A DNA stretch of 64,000 nt from Heterohyrax brucei (Eukaryota; Chordata; Mammalia; Hyracoidea; Procaviidae). How positions within the stretch are numbered: the stretch's first letter is position 1; each line of letters begins with the position of its first letter. The notes under the pieces were generated by a model, which ran no database searches, had not been told where the DNA came from, and worked only from the letters and a program-made list of their open reading frames with translations. A program made the translations under genes and the position numbers. Positions 1-10,713 of this stretch are shown in pieces. The stretch spans positions 72,627,296 through 72,691,295 of the forward strand of contig CM053142.1 in assembly GCA_028571685.1 (NCBI GenBank), read 5' to 3'.

Positions 1-1806
1 GTTCTCTTTGTATAAGTCTCTTATTTCTCTAGTTACATTTATTCCTAAGTATTTTATCTTCTTAGGGGCTACAGTAAATGGTATTGATTTGGTGATTTCT
101 TCTTTAACGATCTCTTTGTTGGTATAAAGGAATCCTACTAATTTACTTATGTTTATCTTATATCCTAATATTTTGCTGAACTCTTCTATTAGTTCCAGTA
201 ATTTACTTATAGATTCTTTAGGATTCCCTGCATATACAATCATATCATCTGCAAACAGAAAAATTTTTACCTCTTCTTTGCTGGTGCAAATGCCTTTTAT
301 CTCTTTGTCTTGTCTAATTGCTCTAGCCAGAACTTCTAGTACAATGTTAAATAGAAGAGATGAGAGTGGGTATCTTTGTTTAGTTCCCATTCTCAGGGGG
401 AATTCTTTCAGTCTCTCTCCATTCAGGAGGATGTAGGTGGTTGGCTTTGCACAAATGGCCCTTATTGCATTGAGGAATTTGCCTTCTATTCCTATTTTGC
501 TGAGGGTTTTCAGCATCAATGTGTTTTGGACTGTATCTAATGGCTTTTCCACATCAATTGACAAAATCAGGTGATTCTAATCTTTTGTGTTATTTATGTG
601 GCTGATCACACTAATTGTTTTTATGATGCTGAACCAGACTTGTGATCCTGGTACGAATCCATCTTGGCTATGGTGAATAATTTTTCTGATATGCTGTTGA
701 GTTCTACTGGCAAATATTTTGTTGAAGGTTTTGCATCTAGGTTCATGAGTGATATTAGTCTCTAGTTCACCTTTTTTTGTTGGATCTTTCCCCGGCTTTG
801 GTATCAAGGTTATGCTGTCTCCTTAGAACAACCTTGGGAGTATTCCATACCTTTCTGTGCTGTGAAACAGTCTCAGTAGTATTGGAGTTAACTCTCAAAG
901 CTTGGTAGAATTCTATGGTGAAGCCATCTGGGCCCAGGCCTTTTGTGGTTGGTAGTGTTATTGGATAGTTTTTTCAATCTCTTCCTTTGTGATGGGTTTA
1001 TTAAGTTGCTCTGCTTCATCCTATGATAACTTTGGTAGGTGATATGAATCTAGGAATTTGTCCATTTCCTCTAGATTTTCAAAGCTGTTAGAGTACAGTG
1101 TTTCCTAGTATTCTGTTATGACATTTTTGACTTCTATTGGATCCATCTCATTTATTATTTAAGTTATTTGTTTCCATTCCTGTTTTTCTTCAGTAAGTTT
1201 AGCCAATGGTTTGTCAATTTTGTTGATTTAAAAAAAAAAACCAGCTTTTGGTATTATCAGTTTTTTCAGTTGTTCTTCTATTCTCTTATGCACTTAGTTC
1301 CACTCTAATCTTTATGATCTGTTTTCTTCTGGTGTCTGAAGGGTTCCTCTGTTGCTCTCCTTCTATTTGTTTAAGCTGTAAGGTTAATTCTTTGGTTCAA
1401 GTGTTTTCTTCCTTCTGGATGTGGGCATTTGTAGAGATAAAGTGACCTCTGAGCACTGCCTTGGCTGTATCCCATAGGTTCTGGTAGGAAGTGTTTTCGC
1501 TGTCATTTGAATCCCTAAATTTCTTTCTTTCGTCCTTGATTTCTTCTATAACCCATGGCTTTTTGAGCAAGATGTTCAGTTTCCTTGAGTTCCAATTTCT
1601 ATCTATGTCTTTTTTTGCTATTGATTTTGACTTTTATGGCTTTATGATCTGAGAAGATGCTCTGCAATGATCCAGTGATTTGGATTTTGTTGAGATTTGA
1701 TTTATGTCCTAACACATGGCCTGTTTTGGAAAATGTTCCATGTGCACTGGACAAGAAGTATAGTTATCTGCTGATGGACAGAAAGTTCTGTATATGTCAA
1801 TAAGGT

Positions 1807-2031
1807 CTATTTGGTTAATTGTGGCAATAAGGTCTTTGGAGTGTTTACTGAACTAAAAGATCTGTCCAACACTGAAACTGGAGTATTGAAGTTTCCCACT
1901 ATTATTGTGGAGTGATCTATCTCATGTTTCAATATAGTCAGTGTTTCTTTGATGTATTTAGATGCTCTAGTATTGAGTGCATAAATATTTAGTATTGTTA
2001 AGTCCTGCTTGTGTATTGAACCCTTCAGCAA
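1807..2031 (-). pseudogene. L1 ORF2 endonuclease remnant
   Basis: The translated frame contains NIYALN followed by VGNFNTPVS and LDRS, matching the NIYAPN and GDFNTPLS blocks of the L1 apurinic-like endonuclease. The catalytic aspartate of the GDFN block is asparagine here. The frame is open for only 74 codons inside a decayed LINE. Confidence 0.85.
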
Positions 2032-2820
2032 TAATGTTCATCCTTCTCCACCATAGTGGGTTTTACATTAAAATCTGTTTTACCTGACATTAGTATTGCC
2101 ACACCTGCTGTTCTTCATTTATTGTTAGTTTGGAATATATTATGTCATCCTTTAATTTCCAGTTTGTTCGTATCTTTAAGTCTAAGGTGAGTTTCTTGTA
2201 GGTAACATATGGATGGGTCATGTCTTTTGATCCAAGATGTCACTGGTTGTCTCTTTTCTGAAGCGTTTAGTACATTCACATTCAATGTAATTATTGATAG
2301 GTATGTGTTTAGTGCTGTCATTTTGAAGTGTTTGTTTTTGTGTTGATATTTTCTGTGTTGCTCTTACTATTCTGTTCTAGGACATTCTTCTTTATGGGTT
2401 GATATTTCACCTTTTTCGTGTTGGTTTTGTATTTATTGAGACTCCTGTATTGTGTTTCTTGTTTTGATATGTCACGTCTTTGTTGTGCTTTGTGGCTACC
2501 CTAAGAATCCCCTTAATAATCTGTGTTTAAACCCAGTTTTAACTTCTACATATCTTATTAACTTCCTCTCTGTGTGGAAGGACTGCAGGAAGGACTACTG
2601 TAGTATATCCCTGTTTTTAATGTGATGTATCATAGTTTTCATCATATGATCACTGGATCACTTCTTTTACTGTTATAGCTTTGGTTGGGTTTTGTGCCTT
2701 TGCTGAGTAGGTCTCTGTATTGTCTGCTAATATACAGAGTTAATGGTTTTGCTTTTCTAAGCCCAGAGGTTCTTTTAGTATTTCTTGTAGCTTTGGTTTT
2801 GTTTTTACAGATTCTCTGAT

Positions 2821-3640
2821 TTACTGTTTATCTGTAAATGTCTTAATTTCATTTTCATATCTGAAAGACAGTTTTGCAGGATATATAATTCTTGGTTGGA
2901 AGTTTTTCTCCTTCATTGTTTTTAATGTGCTATCCCACTGCCTCTGTGCCAACATGGTTTCTGCCAAAAAGTCAGACAAAAGCCTACAGGGCTTTCTTCT
3001 GAATATTAGCTTTGCTTTGAGTCTCACTACCTTTAATAGTTTTTGCCCATGTTTCATTTTGTTAAGCTTGATTATAATATGTCTTGGAGTCTTTCTTCTG
3101 GGGTCTATATTGTGTGGCATTCAATACACATCTTGGATATCTGTATTCACTTCTTTCATAATTTCAGGGAAGTTTTCTGCCAGCAACTCAACAATATTCT
3201 CTGTGTTTTCAGATGTCCCTTTGTGCTCAGGAACTCCAGTTAATCATGGATTGTTCCTCTTGATAGAGTCCCATACATTTCTTAATGCCTCTTCATTTTA
3301 CTTGTTTCTCTTCTCTGATTTTGCTTCATAAATGCCGATGTCAGTAGTTCTGTCTTCCAAGTCAGAAAGTCTATTTTCCATTTGTTCAACTCTGCTATCT
3401 TGGCTTTGATTTGTGTTTTCAAACTCTTTAATTTTGTTATTGATCTGTCAGATTTAAGAATGGTGATGTTCCATCAGTTTGAAAAGCTAGCTTAATTTTT
3501 CATGTTACTCTGCCACATTTTGTATAATTTTTAGAAGAGCTCTATATATAATTCTTTTGTACTCTTCCTCAAAATTTTCAGAAAGGCTTCTTTATCTGGG
3601 AAATTCTTTGGTTTTTTTCTTTTGGGAGCTTTCTGGAGAC
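2821..3640 (-). pseudogene. L1 ORF1 remnant
   Basis: The frame at 3120-2821 encodes a basic segment (PRHIIIKLNKMK and similar) typical of the RNA-binding C-terminal half of L1 ORF1p. The upstream part up to about 3640 is the degraded coiled-coil region. It lies between the L1 5'UTR and ORF2 in the expected order, and stops interrupt the frame. Confidence 0.75.
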
Positions 3641-4796
3641 TCAGGTGTATTTTTATTTAAGTGTCTGGTCAAGGTCTGTTGCTTTATGTGCACCTAGAGG
3701 TTGTTTAGTTTCTCTGGTGTTGCCTTAACAGGAGTTGAAGCAGAAGTTGATCATCAGCCACCTCTATGTACTCCAGAGACTGGGCCCAGTAGAATCTCTG
3801 GGTTTAGTGGACCCCACCTCCTGGCTGGCACAGACATGCCCCTACTTATGGAGTCACTGGGGTGCCATCAGGTGACCCTATGTCATGAGTCAGTCAAGGC
3901 TGGAAGAGATGCTGTCAGGCTGCATCACAGTTATTTCTCTAGGTAATCTTATTTTGAAAGGTAAAAGCTATCTGACTGCTTCCAACATCAGTCAGGCCTC
4001 CAGTTGTACTAGTCCCTCTGTCCAGCTGGCAATAGAGGCACCTCTATATCCATCCCCAGATGCTGTGATCTAGTTGAAACTACAAAAGGCTACTGTCCTG
4101 CCATCATCTGCTGCCAGGCCCCACCCATTAGGCTACATTGTGCTAAACACAGGTTTCCTGCTGGGAAAGTGTGCCTCAGGTTGACACTGCCTCACAGCCT
4201 GGGAATTAGCCTCTGCTGAGGCCTCCATTTGGGTAAATCCATCTCCCAGCAGAACAAGATGATGTTTCACACAAGGCGTCCCACCCACTGTGAAACAGCA
4301 GAATCAATGGTGGAGGTTCAGAAAGAGAGGGTGGAGGGGTCATTGTGCTCTAAGTCCAGAGCCCAGCTCTCAAAATGTGGCTATTCCACCGACTGATCAT
4401 GTCAGCATGGTGGCTGAACTTTGCTGCCAGTTAAACCCAATCACTGCCACCAGCTAACAAAAAGAAAAAAAGTTAAAACCATTTACTCTCAGTCTGCAAG
4501 AGCTGGCCATTCAACAAGGATGGGGTCAGTGAAAGAGAAGAAATTTCCCATTCAGCAGCAGGTAGTCCAAATTACAGCCCTACGCCACATTCTAGGGCTC
4601 ACTGGGTGACCAGAGGCCTCTGTTTAAGTGTCTATCCAGGCCTTAGTTTCCAGAGGGAATTAAGGGGACCTGTGTCTAGTCTGCCATCATCACTACATCC
4701 CCCTCAGACACAATTTTTAACATGGCTAGAGATAAATGAAAAATAATCTACAAAGGAGGTATGAGAGAAAATGCTGTGCAGACCTAGAATTCTATT

Positions 4797-5200
4797 AAAA
4801 GACCACACTTGATGATTTGACAACTTTGATGCTCTCCTGAGAACATATCCCCTAGATGTACTTCTAACCCAGAGTTGAAACTAGTACTGAAGCCAAAACT
4901 TTAGACAAAGAATGGACTGGACCTGGCGACACGGAGTGAAGCAGGTGGTGTGTGTATATAAAGGTTTAATATATATGTGAGGCTGTCCTACTGGTTTCTT
5001 TTAAGAGGGGAAAGGAGAGCATAGAGAGGAGGGGACAACTATTGGTTGAGTGGATACTGAAAATAGCAAGTGGAAATGAAGAGTGTTCTGCCACATATGA
5101 GGAGAGCAGATAGAGTCACAGAGAGGTGGGTGCTTGGGGTTTTATATGGAAAACTGATTTGAACTGTAAACCTTCATTCAATCACAATTTAAAAATTACT
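4797..5200 (+). mobile_element. LINE-3'-end-like interspersed repeat (copy 1 of 6)
   Basis: This copy shares its order of blocks with copies near 29.8, 43.7 (minus), 55.7, 56.8 and 59.0 kb: a 'gaatggactggac' block, a 'ctgtcctactgg' block, GA-rich 'gaggaggggac' stretches, 'tgtgctgtcac'-like text, then 'cattcaatcac' and an A-rich tail. The tail and the varied 5' truncation suggest the 3' end of a LINE. I cannot name the family. Confidence 0.6.
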
Positions 5201-6835
5201 TTAAAAAATAAATACTGGATTAAATTTAGAAAAATAGGGGTAAATAGTAAGGTAACCATAAAGAAAATTAAGAAGCATACACATCAAAATAAAAAAAAAA
5301 ATGAATTCTTAGCAAATACAAAACCAACAACAATGAAAAAGAAGAAAAGAAAACACATAAAGGAAAACAACTCAGTACAGAAAATTAAGTACTATAAAAA
5401 AAATTGTCAAAAACACACTCAAAAAATACATCAAAGTGACAGCACTACATGCATACCTATCAGTAATTAAACTGACTAAAAATGGATTAAATGCTCCAAG
5501 AAAGAGACAGAGAGTGGCAACATGGATTAAGAAAGTACAATCTGTTTATAAAATGCCTACAAGAAAAACAGAAACTGAAAAAAATACCTAAAGACATACA
5601 CACACAAAACTTAACAAACAAACTAAACCTGAAAGAATGGAAAATATATATATCAAGCAAATAACATTCAAAAGAGAGCCAAATTCACTGCCGTCAAGTC
5701 AATTCCAACACATAGCAACCCTACAGACAGGTGCATAACATTAGTTTCTGATAAAAAAAAAGATTAAACTCTAAAACATAGGATTAGAAAGGACATTACA
5801 CCATGATTAAAAGACCAGTAGCACAGGAGGACATAACCTTATGAAACATTTATGCAAGTGATGGGGCTCCAAATTACATAAAACAAACTTCAACTGTATT
5901 GAAAACAGAAACAGACAGCTCCAAAATAACAGGAGGAGACTTCAACACACCACTCTCAGTGATGGACAGAACATCTAGAAAGATGCTGAGTGAAGACACA
6001 GAAGATCTGAATGCCACAGAGAACCACCTTAACCTTGTAGATATATATAGAACACTCCACCAAGCAGCAGACAAGTATACTTTCTTTCCCAACACACATG
6101 AAACATTCTGCACATATTAGGCCATAAAGTGAGCCCAAACAAAATTCAAAGCATCAAAATACTACAAAGTATTTTTTCAGACCATGAAGTCATAGAAGTA
6201 GAAATCAATAGCAGAAAAAGCAAGGGAAAAAAAGAATCAAACACATGGAAACTGAACAATATCATGCTCAAAAACTACTGGGTTATAGAAGACATCAAAG
6301 ATGGAATAATTATATTCGCAGAAACACATCACAATGAAGTGACATCCTGCTGTAGCCTTGGCAACACAGCTAAAGCAGTGCTCGGAGTTAAATTTAACTC
6401 GATAAATGCACACATCCAAAAAGAAGAAAGACCTCAAATTAAAGCATTAATTCTACAACTTTAACAAATAGAGAGCAGCAAAAGAAGTCCCCATGTACCA
6501 GAAGAAAGCAAATAATAATTAAAGCAGAACTAAATGAATTAGAAAATAGAAAAATGGTAGAAAGGGTTAACAAGACCAAAATTTGGTTCTTTGAAAAGAT
6601 CAACCAAACAGATTAACAAGTGGCCAAACTAACAAAATAAAAACAGAAGAGGAAACAAATACCCTGAATAAGATATGAGATGGGTGATACCACAACAGAC
6701 TCAACAAAAATTTAAAAAATGATAACATAATACTAAGAATTCTACTGTAACAAATTTGAAAACCTAGAGGAAATGGACAAATTTCTAGAAACATAGTACC
6801 TACCTAAAGTATTGCAAACAGCCGTAGAACATTTA
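5201..6835 (+). mobile_element. L1-type LINE fragment (endonuclease region), decayed
   Basis: The plus-strand frame 5899-6120 reads GGDFNTPLSVMDRTS and then NHLNLVDIYRTLH, the L1 endonuclease GDFNTPLS block and following region. Upstream text at about 5470-5600 matches the start of L1 ORF2 ('TLNVNGLNAP'-like), and downstream text to about 6.8 kb continues ORF2 with stops and frameshifts. A short AfroSINE fragment interrupts it at about 5.68 kb. It is inactive. Confidence 0.8.
5680..5735 (-). mobile_element. AfroSINE 3' fragment
   Basis: A short piece contains 'cactgccgtcaagtcaattc' followed by 'catagcaaccctac', the antisense form of the SINE tail. It is embedded in the L1 copy. Confidence 0.75.
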
Positions 6836-6850
6836 ACTAAACCATGAAAA

Positions 6851-7011
6851 AAGAAACCAAGCACACTACCATTGAGTTGGTTCTGACTCATAGGTGCTCT
6901 ACTCAGGGTAGAACTGCTTCATAGATTTTCCAAGGAGCACCTGGTGGATTTTACTGCCGACCTTCTGGTTAGCAGATGTAGCACTTAACCCACTATGTCA
7001 CCAGGGTTTCC
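6851..7011 (-). mobile_element. AfroSINE
   Basis: An antisense copy runs from the A/C-rich tail through 'ttctgactcatagg' and 'ttccaaggagcacctgg' to 'gtcaccagggtttcc', which is the reverse complement of the tRNA-like head. It is essentially full length. Confidence 0.9.
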
Positions 7012-7014
7012 ATA

Positions 7015-7545
7015 ATCACTTTCCGTGGAAGCAGCAGTCAAGAAATCAAATGGTGTATTGCAGAGATATCACTCTGAGGGCTAAAGTGGGCCTAACCTGA
7101 CCTATGGTATTTTTTATTATCTCACATGCATGTGAGAGCTAGACAATGAATAAGGAAAACTAAAAAAACTCATGCCTTTGAATTATGGGGCCATCCAAGA
7201 ATACTTGATGGGCTGCCAACAACAACAACAAAAAAAACCTATCTTCAAAGAAGTTCAACCAGAATGCTTCATAGAGGTAACGATGATGAGACTTCATTTT
7301 ACCTAGTTTGTACATGTTATTAGGAGGATGCAAGGTATGGAGAAGGACATTGTGCTTGATACAGTAGATGGTTACTGAAAAAGATGAATACCCTGGCTAA
7401 GAGATGAATTGACATAGTGGTTGCAACAATGGGCGCAAAAACATGATTGTGAAGTTGGTTCAGGACCAGACAGTGCTTGGTCCGTTGTACACAGGCTCCC
7501 TATGAGTCTGAGCAAACTCAATGGGACCTCACAACAACAACAAAG
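7015..7545 (+). mobile_element. RTE (BovB-like, RTE1-type) LINE 3' fragment
   Basis: Plus-strand blocks such as 'gaattatggggccatccaag', 'agaatgcttcatagagg', 'tggagaaggacattgtgctt' and a final 'acctcacaacaacaacaaa' match the C-terminal coding region and CAA-rich end of the RTE copies elsewhere in the window. Many frameshifts are present. Confidence 0.85.
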
Positions 7546-7769
7546 TTCTCAAAATGTATAGGTGAATGAACTACTAAGTGCAAATAATACAATATAATAG
7601 CAGAAAATAAGAAACTACATTGTTGATCTTTATTTGTCAAAGGCCAAGAAAGTTCAAAATTGAATCCAGACTTTAAAAAAGAATATAATTCGCAAGATTA
7701 AAGAAAAGTAAAACATGAGTTATTTCTTGTAGCATAAGTGATATTTAGCCACATTTACTAAGAATGCAT

Positions 7770-7940
7770 GGAGATCAATACGAAAAAAATCAATCTTCAC
7801 AAATGGGCAAAAAGTGTACAGACATTTCATACACACATATGCAACTGGCAGTTATTTAAAATGTGAAAAGTACCAATTTTCAATAACAGTGAGAAGAAAT
7901 GTAAACAAACTGAAAATCACTATCTTAGTCATCAGATTTT
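7770..7940 (+). mobile_element. Old L1 3' coding fragment (weak)
   Basis: The text 'aaatgggcaaaaagtgtaca' followed by 'gacatttcatacacacatat' resembles the L1 ORF2 C-terminal stretch 'atgggcaaaggacttgaacagacatttc'. The copy is short and diverged. Confidence 0.5.
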
Positions 7941-8462
7941 CAAAGGTCAATCAGTTCCCATTTAACGACACCCACTCAGGTTAGCAAATGTGCTATTCAG
8001 AAAATGTACAGAAGCTAAAAATCAGAGAATGAGAAATACATATGAAGTACTGTGGGGGGGGATGTGGAGAACTGATGACCTACAAGTAACAGAAGTCAAT
8101 GAAAATTTTCTATAAGTAGAACAAGGTTCTATTTTAAATAAACTTGTAAAGTTTTATAAAGTTAGTTAGAAATAGCTGTAAACAGTAGCTTACAAATAGC
8201 TTAAAAGCAGTAATTGTTTTTTGTAAATAACCTATTGGTGAACTCACATAGACAATCTAGAAAATCCATTCCTGTCATAGACATCAGTTCTTGATCCAAA
8301 GATGTCACATTTGCTACAAAATTTTGAACCTGGATGAAAAAGTAAGCTGAAGTGACTCCAAATGCGTATCTCAAAAGTGGAATAAAACATTTTAAGATAA
8401 AACAAAAGCAAACATTTGTGACCTTACAAATTGGCATGGTTGACTTAGTGATATTTGTTTGT

Positions 8463-8660
8463 GGCTAAGGGCTTGATATTTGACTTCAGAGTGCTCAGGC
8501 TCAAATCCCAGTTCAGAGATGCTGGATTAGTTGCTTCACTTCTGTAAACTTCAGTTTCATTATCTATATAATCAGAAGTATCTTTCCATTGTAAGATTGC
8601 TGTAAGAGTAAAATGACTGAAATCATTTAAAATATGAACTGTGTTTGCCATGTTGTGTAG
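8463..8660 (+). mobile_element. MIR SINE
   Basis: The order 'ggctcaaatcccagttcaga', 'cttcagtttcattatctata', then 'gattgctgtaagagtaaaatga' matches the MIR core and 3' half. Confidence 0.75.
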
Positions 8661-9542
8661 TATTAATAACAGATTTTAAAATAGAAAAGAATCTCCAAGT
8701 CTCCCAAGCTTGTCATACAACAAATAGTTTCTTTTCATCCGGAACAGCAGTGCAAGGTGACCAAGAACTCAGAGAAGAAAACAGACTGCAGATTTAAGTG
8801 CCTCTCCTAAACCACTACTTCCTGGACCATGAAACCAAAAGAAATGAATGGTACCCAGCTACCACTACTGAATGTTTTGGTCAAGGACTCAGTAGATAGA
8901 TCCCGATCAACAGGAGGAAAAGCATGAAACAGAACTTTAAACTCACATGGAAACCAGACTACTAACTGAATTTATTGAAGCTGGGGGAACCCTGTAAACT
9001 AATAAGTAATCTTTAGACTGAAAGTATCTGATGAAGCCATTATTAAACTAAACAACAGTTTAACTTAATTAATTAATAAGAAAATGTTTGCCTTGAGCAT
9101 GGCCTTCTTGGAAAGAATTATCTGTATGAGTTTAACCTGACAATAGTCAATCTTAGGCACAAATCAGAGCCTTAAGAGGCAGACAGCCTAACTTAACAGT
9201 GGTGAAACAATACAGGTAGAGATAGTGAGAGCGGTGACACAACGTGAAGCATGAAACCAGTGTTATTGAGCTGCACAAGTAGAAACTGAATGGATACATA
9301 TATTCACATCAAAAATAAAGGAAATATGTATTTTTAAGAAGACAATTTCCAAAAGACACTCTAACAGGACACTGGGCACTCTGTTAGGCATATATATTTA
9401 AGGAGAATATTATTTACATGTGAGATACAAAGGAAATAGCCTTTTAAATATTTACATTTGCCCGTAAAAGAAAAAAACTTTTCTACAGAGATGAATTAAT
9501 TTAAATGTATTTGGGTATTTCTCATAATGACTTAGAAATTAT
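8661..9542. other. No gene or recognised repeat
   Basis: AT-rich sequence with no open frame longer than 60 codons, no CTLD-like exon and no repeat that I recognise. Confidence 0.6.
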
Positions 9543-9740
9543 TGTTGTATGCTGTCAAATAGATTCCAGCTCATGATGGCCTCCTATGACAGAGTAGAAG
9601 TTTTCCATAGGTTTTCCTAGGCTATAATCTTTATACAGCAGATCACCAGGTTTTTTCTCCCACAGAGCAGCTATTGGGTTCAAACCACTGACTTCTTAGT
9701 TAACAGCCAAAAGCTTAACCATTGTGCCACCAAGAACTTT
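9543..9740 (-). mobile_element. AfroSINE (older, longer subfamily)
   Basis: The antisense copy contains the extra central block 'ataatctttatacagcagat' and 'tctcccacagagcagctatt' absent from the shorter subfamily, then 'attgtgccaccaagaact' at its tRNA-like head. Confidence 0.85.
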
Positions 9741-10206
9741 TAGAAATGATTAAGAGGCTTCTTATCAGGGAAGAAAATAGTTGGATAGTTTATCATACAG
9801 ATATGAGCTCTCAAAAAGATTTGTGACTCCTTAAAGTAACTCAGAAAGAAAACCTAGTTTTCTAGACACTTATATGATATCAGACCTGACTTGACGGCAA
9901 TAGTTTTTTGGGGGGAGGGGTTATGTGATAAGGAATACATCTAAACCATCATTTCAGTATCAATATACAATTTTTTATTTACATGGAATCATAGCTATTC
10001 CTCTTATTTAATGGAAATGGAATTCCTATTGAGGATAATTCATCACATTACTGATGAAAGGTTATTAAAAATAAGGACAAATTCAAATCCTTCCTATGTA
10101 AGAGAATGAAGATCTTTCCAAGATCTTGGTGGGTCTGCTCAGGCAAGGCGTGACAGAAATACTCCTAACATAATTTCTAAGAATAGTTTTCTTTGACTAT
10201 TAAAAA

Positions 10207-10376
10207 GGAAGATCCCTGGTAGTGCAGTCTGTAAGAGCTTGGCTGCTAATCAATAGATCAGCAGTTGAAATCCATCCCCTGTTCCTTGAAATCCTAGAGT
10301 GGAGTCCTACTCTGTCCTGCAGAATTGTATGAGTTGGAATCAACACAGCTTCAAAGGATTTGGTTTGGTTTATTAA
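10207..10376 (+). mobile_element. AfroSINE
   Basis: The sense copy starts 'gatccctggtagtgcagtct', keeps the box-B-like 'cagcagttgaaatcc', and ends 'gagttggaatcaacacagct' with a 'ggtttggttt' tail. Confidence 0.85.
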
Positions 10377-10398
10377 GGGAGAGAGTAAAAGACAGCAC

Positions 10399-10431
10399 AT
10401 TTTTTTTTTCTTTCTTTCTTTTTTTTTTTTT
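10399..10431. repeat. T-rich low-complexity tract
   Basis: Runs of T interrupted by ttctttc, directly after an AfroSINE tail. Confidence 0.9.
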
Positions 10432-10713
10432 GGCACTGTTTAGCTGAACTACATAAATCATGGACTTTCACACTTCCAAGAGTGAATTTATTGTTACAGC
10501 CTAGTATCGCTAAGTCACAACAATGTGTATTGTTCATTATAGATTTCAAGACAAATATACGGATTCAGTTAGAAAGCCCAGTCCTTCTATTTTCTTTTGT
10601 AGCATTTTTACAATCTGTTAATGCTGTTTGGTGGAGCAACTTGAATCTGACAAGTTTTTAACTTCAGAGCAATAATGTTTATAAATTTCTCAGTTAAATA
10701 ATATGCATGTGAG

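Larger units (their letters stand above)
1..4706 (-). mobile_element. L1 LINE, 5' part (5'UTR, ORF1, start of ORF2), decayed
   Basis: Read on the minus strand, the segment runs from a GC-richer 5'UTR (about 4.7-3.65 kb) through ORF1 remnants (about 3.6-2.8 kb) into the ORF2 endonuclease (about 2.03-1.8 kb) and reverse transcriptase, and continues past the left edge of the window. The plus-strand text over 1-1200 has the usual reverse-complement look of L1 reverse transcriptase. Every reading frame is broken by stops and frameshifts, so the copy cannot be active. Open frames on the plus strand here (for example 149-436 and 3701-3946) are antisense shadows. Confidence 0.9.

Noticed and set aside
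149-436. 95-codon plus-strand open frame
   Set aside because: It is antisense to L1 reverse transcriptase; no independent gene signal.
2927-3331. 134-codon plus-strand open frame, the longest in the window
   Set aside because: It lies antisense to the decayed L1 ORF1; its hydrophobic look comes from the complement of lysine-rich codons.
10207-10376. tRNA-like sequence with box A and box B
   Set aside because: These are the heads of tRNA-derived SINEs, present in dozens of copies, not functional tRNA genes.
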